Virus record (IMG/VR): IMGVR_UViG_3300046008_000291 | Span: 1-64,000 of that record | DNA length: 64,000 nucleotides | DNA from: a virus | Direction: 5' to 3' (one strand) | In this document: one piece after another, positions 1 to 8,486 of the stretch | How positions within the stretch are numbered: the stretch's first letter is position 1 | How the letters are laid out: each line of letters starts with the position of its first letter | The notes under the pieces: model-generated | Seen by the model: the letters and a program-made list of their open reading frames with translations, nothing else | What the model was told of the DNA's origin: nothing | Database searches by the model: none | Translations under genes and position numbers: made by a program

Positions 1-380
1 GGTAGTTCACGAACCTTAAACTCAATCTTTTCTTCTGGTTCGTCTTTAACCTGCTCTGGTGCTACTAGGTCTTTGATACGAATAGCTTCAATTACCAATC
101 GTTTAACATCGCTATCACCTGCGCCCATCCAGGATAATAGTTTGCGAAACTTAAATGTTAAGTGCCTGCCTGGTTGATACGATGCTTTGAAGTTACAGTT
201 AAAACAGTGATACGACACACTACCATCTGCATTAGCTGTTAAGCCACCGCGACCTCTAGTATCTGCCGAGTCACCGTTGTGTATACAGCAAGGTGCATTA
301 AAGCTAATCCAACCGCTAGGAGTTGTTTTACGCTTTGCAGGTAAAATACTTTTAATGAAATCAGAGATGATGTTCAGCAT
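1..380 (-). CDS. DNA primase, N-terminal part (cut by window edge)
   Basis: Read on the minus strand from ATG at 378-380 and open to the left edge, so only about the first 126 residues are visible. Residues 30-31 (CC) with a nearby His, and a CxxC at about 58-61 within YHCFNCNFKAS, form a CHC2-type zinc-binding site of the kind at the N-terminus of phage DnaG and T4 gp61-like primases. Such domains recognise template DNA while primers are made for lagging-strand synthesis. The catalytic TOPRIM region would lie outside the window. The ATG sits 7 bases after a consensus -10 box, so its mRNA is probably leaderless. The zinc motif is clear; assignment to primase rather than another zinc protein is inferred from it and from the replication neighbours. 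Confidence 0.75.
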   Translation of the reverse strand, partial: MLNIISDFIKSILPAKRKTTPSGWISFNAPCCIHNGDSADTRGRGGLTANADGSVSYHCFNCNFKASYQPGRHLTFKFRKLLSWMGAGDSDVKRLVIEAIRIKDLVAPEQVKDEPEEKIEFKVREL

Positions 381-387
381 ATACTAT

Positions 388-416
388 ATTATATGCTAGT
401 TGTTACTGCGAGTCAA
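388..416 (-). promoter_or_regulatory. Sigma-70 early promoter of primase
   Basis: On the minus strand TTGACT (411-416), a 17-base spacer and TATAAT (388-393). Only seven bases separate the -10 from the ATG at 380, so transcription should start at or next to the start codon. Confidence 0.8.
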
Positions 417-425
417 GTATTTTGA

Positions 426-863
426 TTAATAAACGTTTGAGATAACTTGCATTTGTCCAACCGCACCCCAATTGTCATCAGTGTATGCAGGTAGTGTTAA
501 GTTACCCACAGCCGTACCGCTATAGCTTACAGTATAATTATAGTATTCTTGTGTTAGGTTTGCGATGTTTGCTTGGGCCAACGTAACCGTACCAACCGCA
601 GTAGTTACATTTGAAATATTAGCAGTAGTTGACCATACTGTTGCATTGCCATCAGTCAGCGCAAACGTAAAAGATCTACTTACAACATTAGCAGGCTTTT
701 GGTCATTATTTCTAAATTGAATTGTGATAATATTGTCGATATTCTTATAAACTTTCACTGGTCTGCTATACACGATTCTATTCCTTGTTTTAATTGTGGG
801 ATCTGTGTCCAGAACTTGAACCTCTATAATATTTTCATATAAATAACTTGTGATGAGTGGCAC
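426..863 (-). CDS. Putative virion or baseplate-associated protein, unknown
   Basis: A 145-residue protein beginning at a GTG codon (861-863) with an AAGGGA ribosome-binding site upstream. It is rich in Thr, Asn and Val with alternating beta-strand-like segments. A central stretch (about residues 48-85) looks like the small beta-sandwich structural proteins common in marine T4-like phages. A perfect late promoter at 885-892 argues for late expression and a virion role. No catalytic motif is visible and no family could be named with confidence. Confidence 0.6.
   Translation of the reverse strand: MPLITSYLYENIIEVQVLDTDPTIKTRNRIVYSRPVKVYKNIDNIITIQFRNNDQKPANVVSRSFTFALTDGNATVWSTTANISNVTTAVGTVTLAQANIANLTQEYYNYTVSYSGTAVGNLTLPAYTDDNWGAVGQMQVISNVY
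838..845 (+). promoter_or_regulatory. T4-type late promoter for the plus-strand gene
   Basis: Perfect TATAAATA on the plus strand, lying inside the first codons of the minus-strand gene. Expected start of transcription is near 851, upstream of the plus-strand gene at 902. Confidence 0.6.
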
Positions 864-884
864 TGTGTTTTATCCCTTATCACA

Positions 885-892
885 TATTTATA
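885..892 (-). promoter_or_regulatory. T4-type late promoter for 426-863
   Basis: Perfect TATAAATA on the minus strand, about 20 bases before the GTG start. It faces the plus-strand late box at 838-845, so the two transcripts should overlap by roughly 25 bases. Confidence 0.7.
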
Positions 893-901
893 CGGATTCT
901 A

Positions 902-1276
902 ATGGAAGACAGTCACAAGGTTTTACTTGATCAATATCCCTTCCTATCGTTCATAACGTATGGGGGAAATGATTATATTGGCATTGTTCAAAATGCAGAT
1001 GAATTCATCACCACTATATATGACTTTGCTGCATTGCGTACATTAGAGCAAAAAACAGTGTTTTTAGCTATGGCAGATCAGTGGTGGTGGGAAAGTAACA
1101 GGCTTATACCCATTAACGTGTTTTTAAAGCAGGATTGGACAGAGTTTAGAGTTTGTTTAAAAACATTCAACAGCAAAGATGTTGTAATACAACACGGGCC
1201 GTATGTAAGTCTTAGAGAAATTGCGTCGAAAAGAAGTAAACGCAGAAGTATTACGTTAGTAAGACGTATCCAGTAA
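902..1276 (+). CDS. Conserved T4-like phage protein of unknown function
   Basis: One of few plus-strand genes. The ATG at 902 is preferred because the protein then starts MEDSHKVLLDQYPFLSF, which resembles the start of a family I recall from marine T4-like phages. An in-frame GTG at 857 would add 15 residues and lies close to the predicted late start. The 124-residue product contains a WWWES tract, a hydrophobic middle and a basic C-terminus. It converges with and overlaps the minus-strand DnaE-like gene by 21 bases. Function unknown; the late promoter suggests a role in assembly or release. Confidence 0.65.
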   Translation: MEDSHKVLLDQYPFLSFITYGGNDYIGIVQNADEFITTIYDFAALRTLEQKTVFLAMADQWWWESNRLIPINVFLKQDWTEFRVCLKTFNSKDVVIQHGPYVSLREIASKRSKRRSITLVRRIQ

Positions 1277-1837
1277 GTTCATATTAACAACAACTAATTG
1301 CGCATAGCTGATAGCATGCGCTTTCTTAAAGTAATAAGTATCATCCGTAGGTTTATCCCACACAGTCATCGCTACTTCTTTCCAGGTCTTGCCAGCTAGA
1401 TTACGTTTAGCTGGACGAATAATAGCTAGGAACATAGCCAGTCTAGGAATAGTATCTACAGGTTCAGGCATCTGTAATAACAAATCATAGTGCCCATTAA
1501 CATGCATTAGTTTTGCACAAACTTCTGGGTCATATAACTTTGTCCAGTCCGGTTCCTGCATAAGCTCAACTAAATGTTCTTCGTCCTTAACCTGCTTATA
1601 CAAATTGACATTTAAAAAGTCTAGTTTAACATAGCCTCTATCTTCAGCTAGGTCATAATCTAAACTTGCTTGCCCAGTAAATGGATCCATAGGAACATCA
1701 GTAGCATACACACCTGTGTTGTGACGCACTAGTTTACCATCACGTAATATACTAGCAGGAGTAACGTCAAGTAAACTAATTATCTGCTCTCTTGAAGCAA
1801 AATCGATGTCAATATCCGAAGCAAATTTAATTGTCAT
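1256..1837 (-). CDS. Miniature DnaE-like (Pol III alpha palm) protein
   Basis: A 193-residue protein retaining several signatures of the bacterial replicative polymerase DnaE in the right order: SDIDIDF (residues 7-13, like PDxDxDF with two catalytic Asp), VKLDFLNV (70-77, like KFDFLGL with the third catalytic Asp, here D73), an IIRP turn (139-142, like LYRPG) and FKKAHAISYA (170-179, like FNKSHAAAYA). DnaE is over 1100 residues, so PHP, thumb, fingers and OB domains are absent. It may be a condensed catalytic core, an accessory factor or a decoy. It sits in the replication block and its start overlaps the stop of the next gene by 4 bases. The motif match is seen; polymerase activity is not shown. 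Confidence 0.5.
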   Translation of the reverse strand: MTIKFASDIDIDFASREQIISLLDVTPASILRDGKLVRHNTGVYATDVPMDPFTGQASLDYDLAEDRGYVKLDFLNVNLYKQVKDEEHLVELMQEPDWTKLYDPEVCAKLMHVNGHYDLLLQMPEPVDTIPRLAMFLAIIRPAKRNLAGKTWKEVAMTVWDKPTDDTYYFKKAHAISYAQLVVVNMNLLDTSY

Positions 1838-2577
1838 AGTCCAGCGGCCGTTAATATTTGTCTAGTCCATTCAGTATCAGCTAGGTAATCTTTAAACTTA
1901 CGTTGCCAATACTCTGGATCAATCATTGAGATTATTTGTGCAATTTGCTCTTCGCCCAATGTATCCAAGAATGCAATGCCCGAATCGCAGTTAAACACAA
2001 TCCAAGGACTAATACGCCCATTTGCAATATGATGACAAACACGGTTTGCGTTAGCCAGTCTAAAATAGTCTGTAAACCCGTTTGGAAATAATTCCGTATT
2101 TTCATCCACATAATTCTGCATCTCCGTTAGTGCTCGTTCAAGTGCATCTTGTACTGCTTCTTTGCGCATGTATTGATGCAAGTATTCTAAGTATATTACT
2201 TCATGTGTCCAGTTGTCAATCTTCTTGTTCTGTTTAATTACATATTCAATAAATGCTTTTGGGTTTACTGCACGTATACCAATAATATGTCTGCCGAACT
2301 TAACAAACGCTGTGTAGTATGGACTTGTAACAAAGTCAGCATAGCTCTTTAGTTTAGCCGAACCTTGCGTTAGCTCAAAGAAACGTAGATATGCTTGTAA
2401 GCCGAACTGCACCCCAACTTCTTTTTCTTGTTGCCAACGACGCTTGGGTTCACACAGATGCGCAGCCAGAGTACTTTCTTTACGAAATTCCTTTGAACAA
2501 TATTTACAGGTATATGTTGGTGTAGCTTCTATGTTAGTTTTACCTTCATTCCAAGCTGATACTATGTCGTTGATCAT
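1834..2577 (-). CDS. C2H2-type zinc-finger phage protein
   Basis: A 247-residue protein. The N-terminus has a classical zinc finger (about residues 23-42: YTCKYCSKEF, then HLC), which suggests nucleic-acid binding. The remainder is helical and aromatic, with no catalytic motif I recognise. It overlaps both neighbours by 4 bases, implying translational coupling with the possible clamp-loader gene upstream and the DnaE-like gene downstream. A DNA-binding accessory role in replication is inferred from context. Confidence 0.6.
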   Translation of the reverse strand: MINDIVSAWNEGKTNIEATPTYTCKYCSKEFRKESTLAAHLCEPKRRWQQEKEVGVQFGLQAYLRFFELTQGSAKLKSYADFVTSPYYTAFVKFGRHIIGIRAVNPKAFIEYVIKQNKKIDNWTHEVIYLEYLHQYMRKEAVQDALERALTEMQNYVDENTELFPNGFTDYFRLANANRVCHHIANGRISPWIVFNCDSGIAFLDTLGEEQIAQIISMIDPEYWQRKFKDYLADTEWTRQILTAAGL

Positions 2578-3041
2578 TCCAACTCTTTCTTAATGGTCTT
2601 ATCATCCATGCCTAACTTCTGTCCGAGTAATTTAAGACTTTTAGTATCGTTAATTGCTACAAGTACATCAAGTTCATCTTGACGTAAATTAGGATACAAT
2701 TTAGCAAGAAACTTCGATGCTTTACTATTGCCTTCTTTCTTCTTTGTACCTAACCAGTAATGACTTTGTGCGCCCATGCCTGGACTGACAGTTGTACATG
2801 ATAACCATTGTAGTTTTGGATGTTTGTTTAGGTCAAAGAAGTTTTTGTTTACACGTTCGTTTACTGCCAATAGATAATATGCCTGTAGGTCACTTGACCC
2901 TGTGACGCTAGCACCATAGCGTAGCATTAGATAGGTACTGAACTTCTTACGATCTTCGTCAGTGAAATTATCATAGTAAGCACGATCTTTGCGATCATAT
3001 GCTCTCATTTCATCATTTATTTGTAAACTACTGCTCATCAT
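2574..3041 (-). CDS. Conserved phage protein, possibly clamp-loader small subunit (gp62-like)
   Basis: A 155-residue helical protein. Features such as FSTYLMLRYGAS (about residues 34-45), ERVNKNFFDL, KHPKLQW and HYWLG recall the layout of T4-like gp62, which partners gp44 to load the sliding clamp. The match is by pattern only, and gp44 is not in this window. The C-terminal third resembles a small helical repeat ending in a Lys-rich tail. Position in the uvsW-primase replication block supports the idea. Alternative: another small replication accessory protein. Confidence 0.45.
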   Translation of the reverse strand: MMSSSLQINDEMRAYDRKDRAYYDNFTDEDRKKFSTYLMLRYGASVTGSSDLQAYYLLAVNERVNKNFFDLNKHPKLQWLSCTTVSPGMGAQSHYWLGTKKKEGNSKASKFLAKLYPNLRQDELDVLVAINDTKSLKLLGQKLGMDDKTIKKELE

Positions 3042-3277
3042 TTACCTTTGCGCAAATAACTAAGAATTCCAGTTATGCTTTGTTGCATGTTATTGTATTT
3101 GTACTTAAGACTTTCTAATTCTTCGGCTTGTCTATGTATTTGTAGTTGCAAATTTAGAATAACATCTTTTTGTTCTCTGATAACTTTATCATGCGACAGC
3201 AGGTTAGGGCGCGGTGGGGCATTCGGATCTACTGCTCGCTTTTTCTTTGCTTTAAATTGGGCTGGGTTATAGGCCAT
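3038..3277 (-). CDS. Small coiled-coil protein
   Basis: A 79-residue protein with a basic, Pro-rich N-terminus (KAKKKRAVDPNAPPRP) and a predicted coiled coil from about residue 30 to 70 (heptad-like L, I and L spacing through REQKDVILNLQLQIHRQ). It overlaps both neighbours by 4-11 bases. Function unknown. Confidence 0.6.
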   Translation of the reverse strand: MAYNPAQFKAKKKRAVDPNAPPRPNLLSHDKVIREQKDVILNLQLQIHRQAEELESLKYKYNNMQQSITGILSYLRKGK

Positions 3278-3476
3278 CTTTATATTCCTTGCTTAACTTA
3301 TATATCATTATAGCATGATCAAGAGCGGCTTGTAAAGAGGTATTTGTCTTAGCCACGCGGCGCATCTCGCCCCACAGTTTATCTTCTTTTACTTGTTCTA
3401 TTAGAGGTAAGTTTGTTGATATGATGCCTTCATACATCATGTCGTCAGTAATTAATGCAGGATTAATTTTTACCAT
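3267..3476 (-). CDS. Small conserved phage protein, unknown
   Basis: A 69-residue, mostly helical protein, with no motif that identifies a family. It overlaps the upstream gene by 7 bases and the downstream gene by 11, as expected for a coupled operon reading from uvsW down to the DnaE-like gene. Function unknown. Confidence 0.6.
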   Translation of the reverse strand: MVKINPALITDDMMYEGIISTNLPLIEQVKEDKLWGEMRRVAKTNTSLQAALDHAIMIYKLSKEYKDGL

Positions 3477-3970
3477 ATCTTACTATAGTCTACAATTTCA
3501 CTTTGTCTAGAAATGTCCTTAACAAAGTAAGCACATAAAGGTGCATCGCCTGATTCAACTGGTACTGCTAACATCTGCCCAGGTTTAAGTTTAGGAAAGT
3601 ACCACTTAACATCTTGATAGATATCAATAATCTCAATCTTAAAGAATTCCGGTTTAAAACTACTCAATGGGTTAAATGCAAATACACTAAAGCCACGGTC
3701 ATTGATACTAGTCAAAGGTATTACTTCTAAATCACCAATGTCAGGTTCACCAATTAGCACCTGCCAGTCCACAGGCATCTTTACTATGTTGCCGCCGATG
3801 TTTAATACCAATGCAGGACTGTTGAATGATTCTAAAAAGATTAACGGAATAAAGAAGTAGTCTGGATTCTTTGGATCACTGTTATCTAATATTGCAAAAC
3901 GTAAGTCCTCGACTTCATCGGGGATTTCGTTCATTTCGTAGGCTTGATTTTCTAAGGTTAAGATGTGCAT
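3470..3970 (-). CDS. Conserved T4-like phage protein next to uvsW
   Basis: A 166-residue acidic protein with recognisable blocks: a PLIFLESFNSPALVL segment, PVDWQVLIGEP, VIPLTSINDRGF and a C-terminal YFVKDISRQSEIVDYSKIW. I recall similar blocks in cyanophage and pelagiphage proteins adjacent to uvsW, where the function is not known. Three bases separate it from uvsW. Probably a replication or regulation accessory; no catalytic site seen. Confidence 0.65.
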   Translation of the reverse strand: MHILTLENQAYEMNEIPDEVEDLRFAILDNSDPKNPDYFFIPLIFLESFNSPALVLNIGGNIVKMPVDWQVLIGEPDIGDLEVIPLTSINDRGFSVFAFNPLSSFKPEFFKIEIIDIYQDVKWYFPKLKPGQMLAVPVESGDAPLCAYFVKDISRQSEIVDYSKIW

Positions 3971-3973
3971 GTG

Positions 3974-5431
3974 TTACTTCCACTCCGTTTTTTCTACCGC
4001 ATAAGGATAGTTTGCTTCAGTATAAAATTTCTTTCTGACTGTAAGATGCCGCTTGGCAAACTTACAAGTTGATGTTACGTCCCAGATTTGGACGAAGTCC
4101 TTGTCTTCCGCTTTGCGAATGCCACGCCCGATACTCTGGATGACCCTGACAAAAGATTTACCAGGCTCGATAAGCACAAGATTAAAAATACGAGGAATGT
4201 TAAGACCAACAGCCGCAACACCATAAGTGGCAACAGCAACGAAGTTATCGCTGGTTGCAAACTCATCATAGCTTTCTTTACGGTCATCTGCTTTGGTTCC
4301 TCCACTAACAAACACAGCATTATTAATTTTTTCAATTAATGCTTTGCCTGGTGCAATACGATCAACTAACACAAGTGTATTACCTGTCTTACGTATTGTT
4401 TCTACTAGTTTACTTATGTAATCTAAACGTGCTTCAGTCTCTAATAGATAACGCAGTTCGCTTTGATAGTCTTTATATTCCACGTGGTCAATTAACTGTA
4501 AGATGTTCACATGACAGTTAGCAAGTACACCCTGGTCTTGTAATTCACTGGCACTTAACCGTCCAATAACCTCGCCTAATGAACATTTTAGGCTCATAAA
4601 TTCGTACATTTCCTTAGGTATTGTACCAGTTAATCCCCATCGAATTGGAATGTGTGCCATTACACCAGTAAGCAAGGTCTTAAGCGCATCTGCCTTGGCC
4701 ATGTGTACTTCGTCAACCATAACACAAACAACATCTTCTAAAAATTCCATTATAGTAATGTCAGCTTCGTGTGCTTTGGTGTTTTTAAGTAGTATGTTTA
4801 GACTTTGCCAAGTACAGATTGTGTGTTGATGTCCAAACTCCTTACGGTCACCAAAGTACACTCCTACATCTAGGCCTAGGTTAATATAGTCTGCTTCTGT
4901 TTGTGTTACTAGACTTTTGTTTGGTACAATTACTATAGTACGACCATACTGCTCACAGCTATAACTAAGTGCTGCAGTGATTAGGGTCTTACCTGCACCT
5001 GTGGCAATTTCCTGTAGACACTGCGGATTCTCAAGAAACTTGTTAATAATCTCAATTTGATAATCTCTGAGCACGACCGGTTGACCTGCAATTGTATGTT
5101 TAGCTGGCCAAACTTTATGTGCAAACGTAGCTTCTGTTACCTGCGCAAAATCAAACTGTGTACGATAGTCACGTAGATCTTCAAGTTCGATATTATAACC
5201 ACGTTCATCTATGTAGGGCAACATCTCGGCAAGCAAGTTAGTATATGTGCTACCGCCTAATTGAAAGTAAGCCACTTTGCCATCCCATCGACCAAGACGT
5301 ACACTTGGTAGATAACGTGCGCCTGGGATTTCATACTTAAACTTGTTGGCTAGATACTTGCGTTCTGTAAGTTCAAGTCCATCTAACTTACAGTTCACTT
5401 CATCTTTAATTATAATTTTACAGGTTGCCAT
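3974..5431 (-). CDS. uvsW: UvsW-type DNA/RNA helicase
   Basis: A superfamily 2 helicase of 485 residues, close to T4 UvsW (about 503). Motif I is ATGAGKT at 143-149. Motif II is DEVH within VMVDEVHMAK, motif III is the GLTGT region and motif VI is QSIGRGIRK. An N-terminal domain of about 100 residues precedes the helicase core, as in UvsW. UvsW remodels recombination intermediates, unwinds R-loops and helps switch replication from origin-dependent to recombination-dependent mode. The start overlaps the stop of the next upstream gene by one base. Confidence 0.93.
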   Translation of the reverse strand: MATCKIIIKDEVNCKLDGLELTERKYLANKFKYEIPGARYLPSVRLGRWDGKVAYFQLGGSTYTNLLAEMLPYIDERGYNIELEDLRDYRTQFDFAQVTEATFAHKVWPAKHTIAGQPVVLRDYQIEIINKFLENPQCLQEIATGAGKTLITAALSYSCEQYGRTIVIVPNKSLVTQTEADYINLGLDVGVYFGDRKEFGHQHTICTWQSLNILLKNTKAHEADITIMEFLEDVVCVMVDEVHMAKADALKTLLTGVMAHIPIRWGLTGTIPKEMYEFMSLKCSLGEVIGRLSASELQDQGVLANCHVNILQLIDHVEYKDYQSELRYLLETEARLDYISKLVETIRKTGNTLVLVDRIAPGKALIEKINNAVFVSGGTKADDRKESYDEFATSDNFVAVATYGVAAVGLNIPRIFNLVLIEPGKSFVRVIQSIGRGIRKAEDKDFVQIWDVTSTCKFAKRHLTVRKKFYTEANYPYAVEKTEWK

Positions 5432-6555
5432 TAATCGTTTTCTCTTAATTTGGTATTGGTGCAGTAGGCTATCTTTTCTGCTTGGTTAATCCATTCCATA
5501 CGTTTGCCGCCGTACATCATTTCCACAGTGGAGACCAACAATGGTATTGAGTAATTCCATGTTGCTGGTATCTTGTGCGCATATACTACTTTAACACAAT
5601 CTATATTGTAATCGCAAGTCTTTGTTTTACCACGATAGTCAAAACGCACTATTTCATCTTCATTAAATCTACTTAGATCTAAATCAATCGATGTCATTGT
5701 TGGATCGTATATACAAACTGGATAACGATTGGTTAGTTCAGCATACGAGAATAAAAATGATATTGCATCATCTGTCATTGGTAAATGTATATCACGACTG
5801 GAGCCAAATATATCCAGGAGTGCAGGACGAGTTAGCGTATCATCGTAGGTATATCCCAGCACACCAGAATTATCAATTAGTGTGACTCCGTTGTCTATAC
5901 CAAAGCCACCCAACTTAGTATTGATATATTCAACTAAACTATCAGCGGCGTTGGTAATCTCATAACCATCAGCAGTCTGCACTAGTTTAATTTCATACGG
6001 TCTAGCTTCACACTCCATAATTAAATTGAACAAGTTTTGTACTAGTGGATCAATTTCAAATTGATTTATCTCGCCCCAGGTTACTGCCCAATTTACATTA
6101 GATTCGGTGATGGCCAAATACCAAACCTTCTCTTCTTGATTGTACTTCATACTACCTTGACTTATGTTTCGTTCTTCTTGTATGGATTTAATCATTGGTA
6201 GGTCGTAGGGAAAGCGTACACCAATGCGTTCATCATCTAACCAAATTTGTTTTGATCTGTTTACCACACGTACTGGTTTACGAAACTGTGGATTCTCTGC
6301 CGGAGCAACATCAATACCATAGCGAGCAAACTGCTTACGATATTTAAGTACTAATCGCACAGCAAGATCTGCTTGTCTATCTGTTAAAGCGCCGCCCCAG
6401 TAGGTATGTGCGCTCATACTTTCTACAATTGTAATGTCATAACGTGCAAGATTAATAATAGGAGGTTCAGGCGGATTAACGATTACCAACGTACCAGGTG
6501 TATGTCCACCGAGTAGTTCTAAATAATCTTCAATATGTGTATACGCAACTGTCAT
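5431..6555 (-). CDS. Conserved protein coupled to uvsW, unknown
   Basis: A 374-residue protein ending exactly where uvsW begins, so the two are probably coupled. No helicase motifs are visible, but segments such as GVRFPYDLPMIKSIQ and KYNQEEKVWYLAI resemble the accessory N-terminal (HARP-like) domains of SNF2-type remodellers, suggesting a DNA-handling partner. The ATG at 6553-6555 lies six bases after a TATACT -10 box, so translation is likely leaderless. The partner role is inferred only from position and weak similarity. Confidence 0.5.
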   Translation of the reverse strand: MTVAYTHIEDYLELLGGHTPGTLVIVNPPEPPIINLARYDITIVESMSAHTYWGGALTDRQADLAVRLVLKYRKQFARYGIDVAPAENPQFRKPVRVVNRSKQIWLDDERIGVRFPYDLPMIKSIQEERNISQGSMKYNQEEKVWYLAITESNVNWAVTWGEINQFEIDPLVQNLFNLIMECEARPYEIKLVQTADGYEITNAADSLVEYINTKLGGFGIDNGVTLIDNSGVLGYTYDDTLTRPALLDIFGSSRDIHLPMTDDAISFLFSYAELTNRYPVCIYDPTMTSIDLDLSRFNEDEIVRFDYRGKTKTCDYNIDCVKVVYAHKIPATWNYSIPLLVSTVEMMYGGKRMEWINQAEKIAYCTNTKLREND

Positions 6556-6561
6556 ACTATT

Positions 6562-6590
6562 AGTATACGAGAATATTTCAGGTAAATCAA
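6562..6590 (-). promoter_or_regulatory. Sigma-70 promoter of the uvsW operon
   Basis: TTGATT (585-590 of this kilobase), 17-base spacer and TATACT (6562-6567). It lies just downstream of the terminator of the previous operon and six bases before the ATG at 6555. Confidence 0.65.
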
Positions 6591-6593
6591 CCT

Positions 6594-6628
6594 AAAAAAA
6601 AGCCCAATGTAATCAAACATTGAGCTTT
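6594..6628 (-). terminator. Rho-independent terminator after formate-tetrahydrofolate ligase
   Basis: On the minus strand a 12-bp stem (AAAGCTCAATGT paired to ACATTGGGCTTT, one G-U) with a six-base loop, followed by a run of T. It closes the AAA ATPase to ligase operon. Confidence 0.8.
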
Positions 6629-6674
6629 GAGGCTACCACACAAGGAGCTAGACTAGCAGTGTAGTAGGGTGAAA

Positions 6675-8294
6675 CTAATCCAGTCCTTCTATACGACCAT
6701 CCTTACCAATTGAGATCTTTTCTGCGTTTGGCTGTGCTGGCAAGCCTGGCATGGTCATAATGTTACCGCAGACTGCTACGATGTATTCTGCACCTGTACA
6801 CAGTTTTAACTCACGTACTGTTAAGACATGTTTAGATGTTGCGGCTAATTTGTTAGCGGGATCATCACTGAAACTACTTTGTGTTTTAGCAATACAAACG
6901 GGATAGTGTCCGTAGTCCTTTTGTAGTTCATATAAGTGTGCTGATACTTTAGCATCCATATTAATTCCCGATGCATTATATATCCGTGTAGCTACTTTGT
7001 TTAGTTTAGATAATAATGTATCTTCATCTCGATATGTCAACTCCATTGCCTGAACACTTTGATCAATTGCCATAATAACTTCGTGTGCCAATTCCTCTGC
7101 TCCATCGCCGCCTTCGGCAAAGTGTGTACACTCTACTGCTTCAATGTCAAATGTGTTACTGATGTAGGCTATTAAGTCTGAAATCTCTTGATCAGTGTCA
7201 TCTTTAAAACGATTAATAGCAACTACGCAAGGCAGGTTATACTGCGTCTTAATGTTAGTAATATGCCTATCTAAGTTGGTATAATTACCTTGATACTTAA
7301 TTGCTCTGATAGTGGCTACCAGCACTACTACATCAGGCCGTAGACCGCTTTTACGGCACTTAATGTTAATAAACTTCTCAGCACCTAGGTCAGCACCAAA
7401 GCCTGCTTCTGTTACCACATAGTCAGCTAACTTCATTGCCAGCTTAGTAGCAATAACACTGTTACATCCATGTGCTATGTTGGCAAATGGACCACCGTGT
7501 ACAAGTGCAGGAGTACCTTCTAAGGTCTGCACTAGGTTAGGTTTAACTGCGTCTTTTAATAGTGCAGCCATAGCACCATGTGCTTTTAAGTCCTTAGCTG
7601 TAACAGGTTTATTATCACGAGTATAACCTATGGTAATCTTTCCCAACCGACGCTTTAGGTCTTTAAAGTCTTCTGCTAGACATAGGATAGCCATTACTTC
7701 ACTTGCTACCACAATGTCAAATCCTTCTTCACGGGTAACACTATTATGCGCACCTAGCCCCACCACAGTACTGCGCAGGCTACGGTCATTCATTTCACTT
7801 ACACGACGCCAAACGATCTTGTTAGTGTCTAAGTTTAATTCATTGCCCCAATGTAAGTGATTGTCTATCATTGAGCTTAGTAAATTATGAGCACAGGCAA
7901 TAGCGTGGAAGTCACCTGTAAAGTGAAGATTAATATCTTCCATTGGTGCTACTTGTGCATAGCCGCCACCTGTGGCTCCACCTTTCATACCAAACACTGG
8001 ACCTAAGGCAGGTTCACGTAAACATACAATTGACTTGTAGTTTAACTTACGTAAGCCATCTGCTAGGCCAATAGTTGTGGTAGTTTTACCTTCACCAGCA
8101 GGTGTTGGTGTTATCGCTGTTACTAAGATTAACCTGCTATCTCGACCAGGACGGTCAGCAAGTGCTTCTATGTTTAGTTTGGCTTTCTTACTGCCGTATA
8201 CTTCCAATTGTTCATTCCATACATCGATGGAATTAGCAACGTCGGTAATAGATAGTAAGTTGGCCGATTGGTTGATTTGAATGTCTGTTTTCAT
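6675..8294 (-). CDS. fhs: Formate-tetrahydrofolate ligase
   Basis: A 539-residue, apparently full-length formate-tetrahydrofolate ligase (bacterial forms are about 555). It joins formate to tetrahydrofolate using ATP to give 10-formyl-THF for purine and formyl-Met-tRNA synthesis. The P-loop is [11 protein letters not shown] (about 62-72), followed by the signature [20 protein letters not shown] (94-113) and HFTGDFHAI (124-132). Further family blocks ([22 protein letters not shown]) are intact, with no frameshift. It is the last gene of an early operon ending at a strong terminator. This is a host-derived metabolic gene. It could raise 10-formyl-THF for dNTP and initiator Met-tRNA supply, or divert formate in a methylotroph; those roles are inferred. 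Confidence 0.95.
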   Translation of the reverse strand: MKTDIQINQSANLLSITDVANSIDVWNEQLEVYGSKKAKLNIEALADRPGRDSRLILVTAITPTPAGEGKTTTTIGLADGLRKLNYKSIVCLREPALGPVFGMKGGATGGGYAQVAPMEDINLHFTGDFHAIACAHNLLSSMIDNHLHWGNELNLDTNKIVWRRVSEMNDRSLRSTVVGLGAHNSVTREEGFDIVVASEVMAILCLAEDFKDLKRRLGKITIGYTRDNKPVTAKDLKAHGAMAALLKDAVKPNLVQTLEGTPALVHGGPFANIAHGCNSVIATKLAMKLADYVVTEAGFGADLGAEKFINIKCRKSGLRPDVVVLVATIRAIKYQGNYTNLDRHITNIKTQYNLPCVVAINRFKDDTDQEISDLIAYISNTFDIEAVECTHFAEGGDGAEELAHEVIMAIDQSVQAMELTYRDEDTLLSKLNKVATRIYNASGINMDAKVSAHLYELQKDYGHYPVCIAKTQSSFSDDPANKLAATSKHVLTVRELKLCTGAEYIVAVCGNIMTMPGLPAQPNAEKISIGKDGRIEGLD

Positions 8295-8312
8295 TGATAC
8301 TACTATTTAATG

Positions 8313-8483
8313 CTACCGAGGACGGAGGATATAATTTATTCCTACAATGAAAGCATCCAATACTGCGCCTGGATAGTTTTGTTTACCCATATCCACAAAG
8401 AAACACATAACAAATAAACCAATGAAGAACCATGTTAGTTGTCGATCATTTTCATGCAACCAAAAACGAATTTTATTCCACAT
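8313..8483 (-). CDS. Small membrane peptide 1 (56 aa)
   Basis: ATG at 8481-8483 with a strong AAGGAG ribosome-binding site. The sequence has one hydrophobic segment (about residues 17-32, TWFFIGLFVMCFFVDM) flanked by charged residues, then a short hydrophobic tail ending in Arg. Likely a single-pass or hairpin inner-membrane peptide. It lies between the AAA ATPase and the folate ligase in one early operon. No family recognised. Confidence 0.6.
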   Translation of the reverse strand: MWNKIRFWLHENDRQLTWFFIGLFVMCFFVDMGKQNYPGAVLDAFIVGINYILRPR

Positions 8484-8486
8484 ATA

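Noticed and set aside
4075-4521. Open frames on both strands inside uvsW
   Set aside because: They overlap the helicase motifs in other frames and their translations have no protein-like features.
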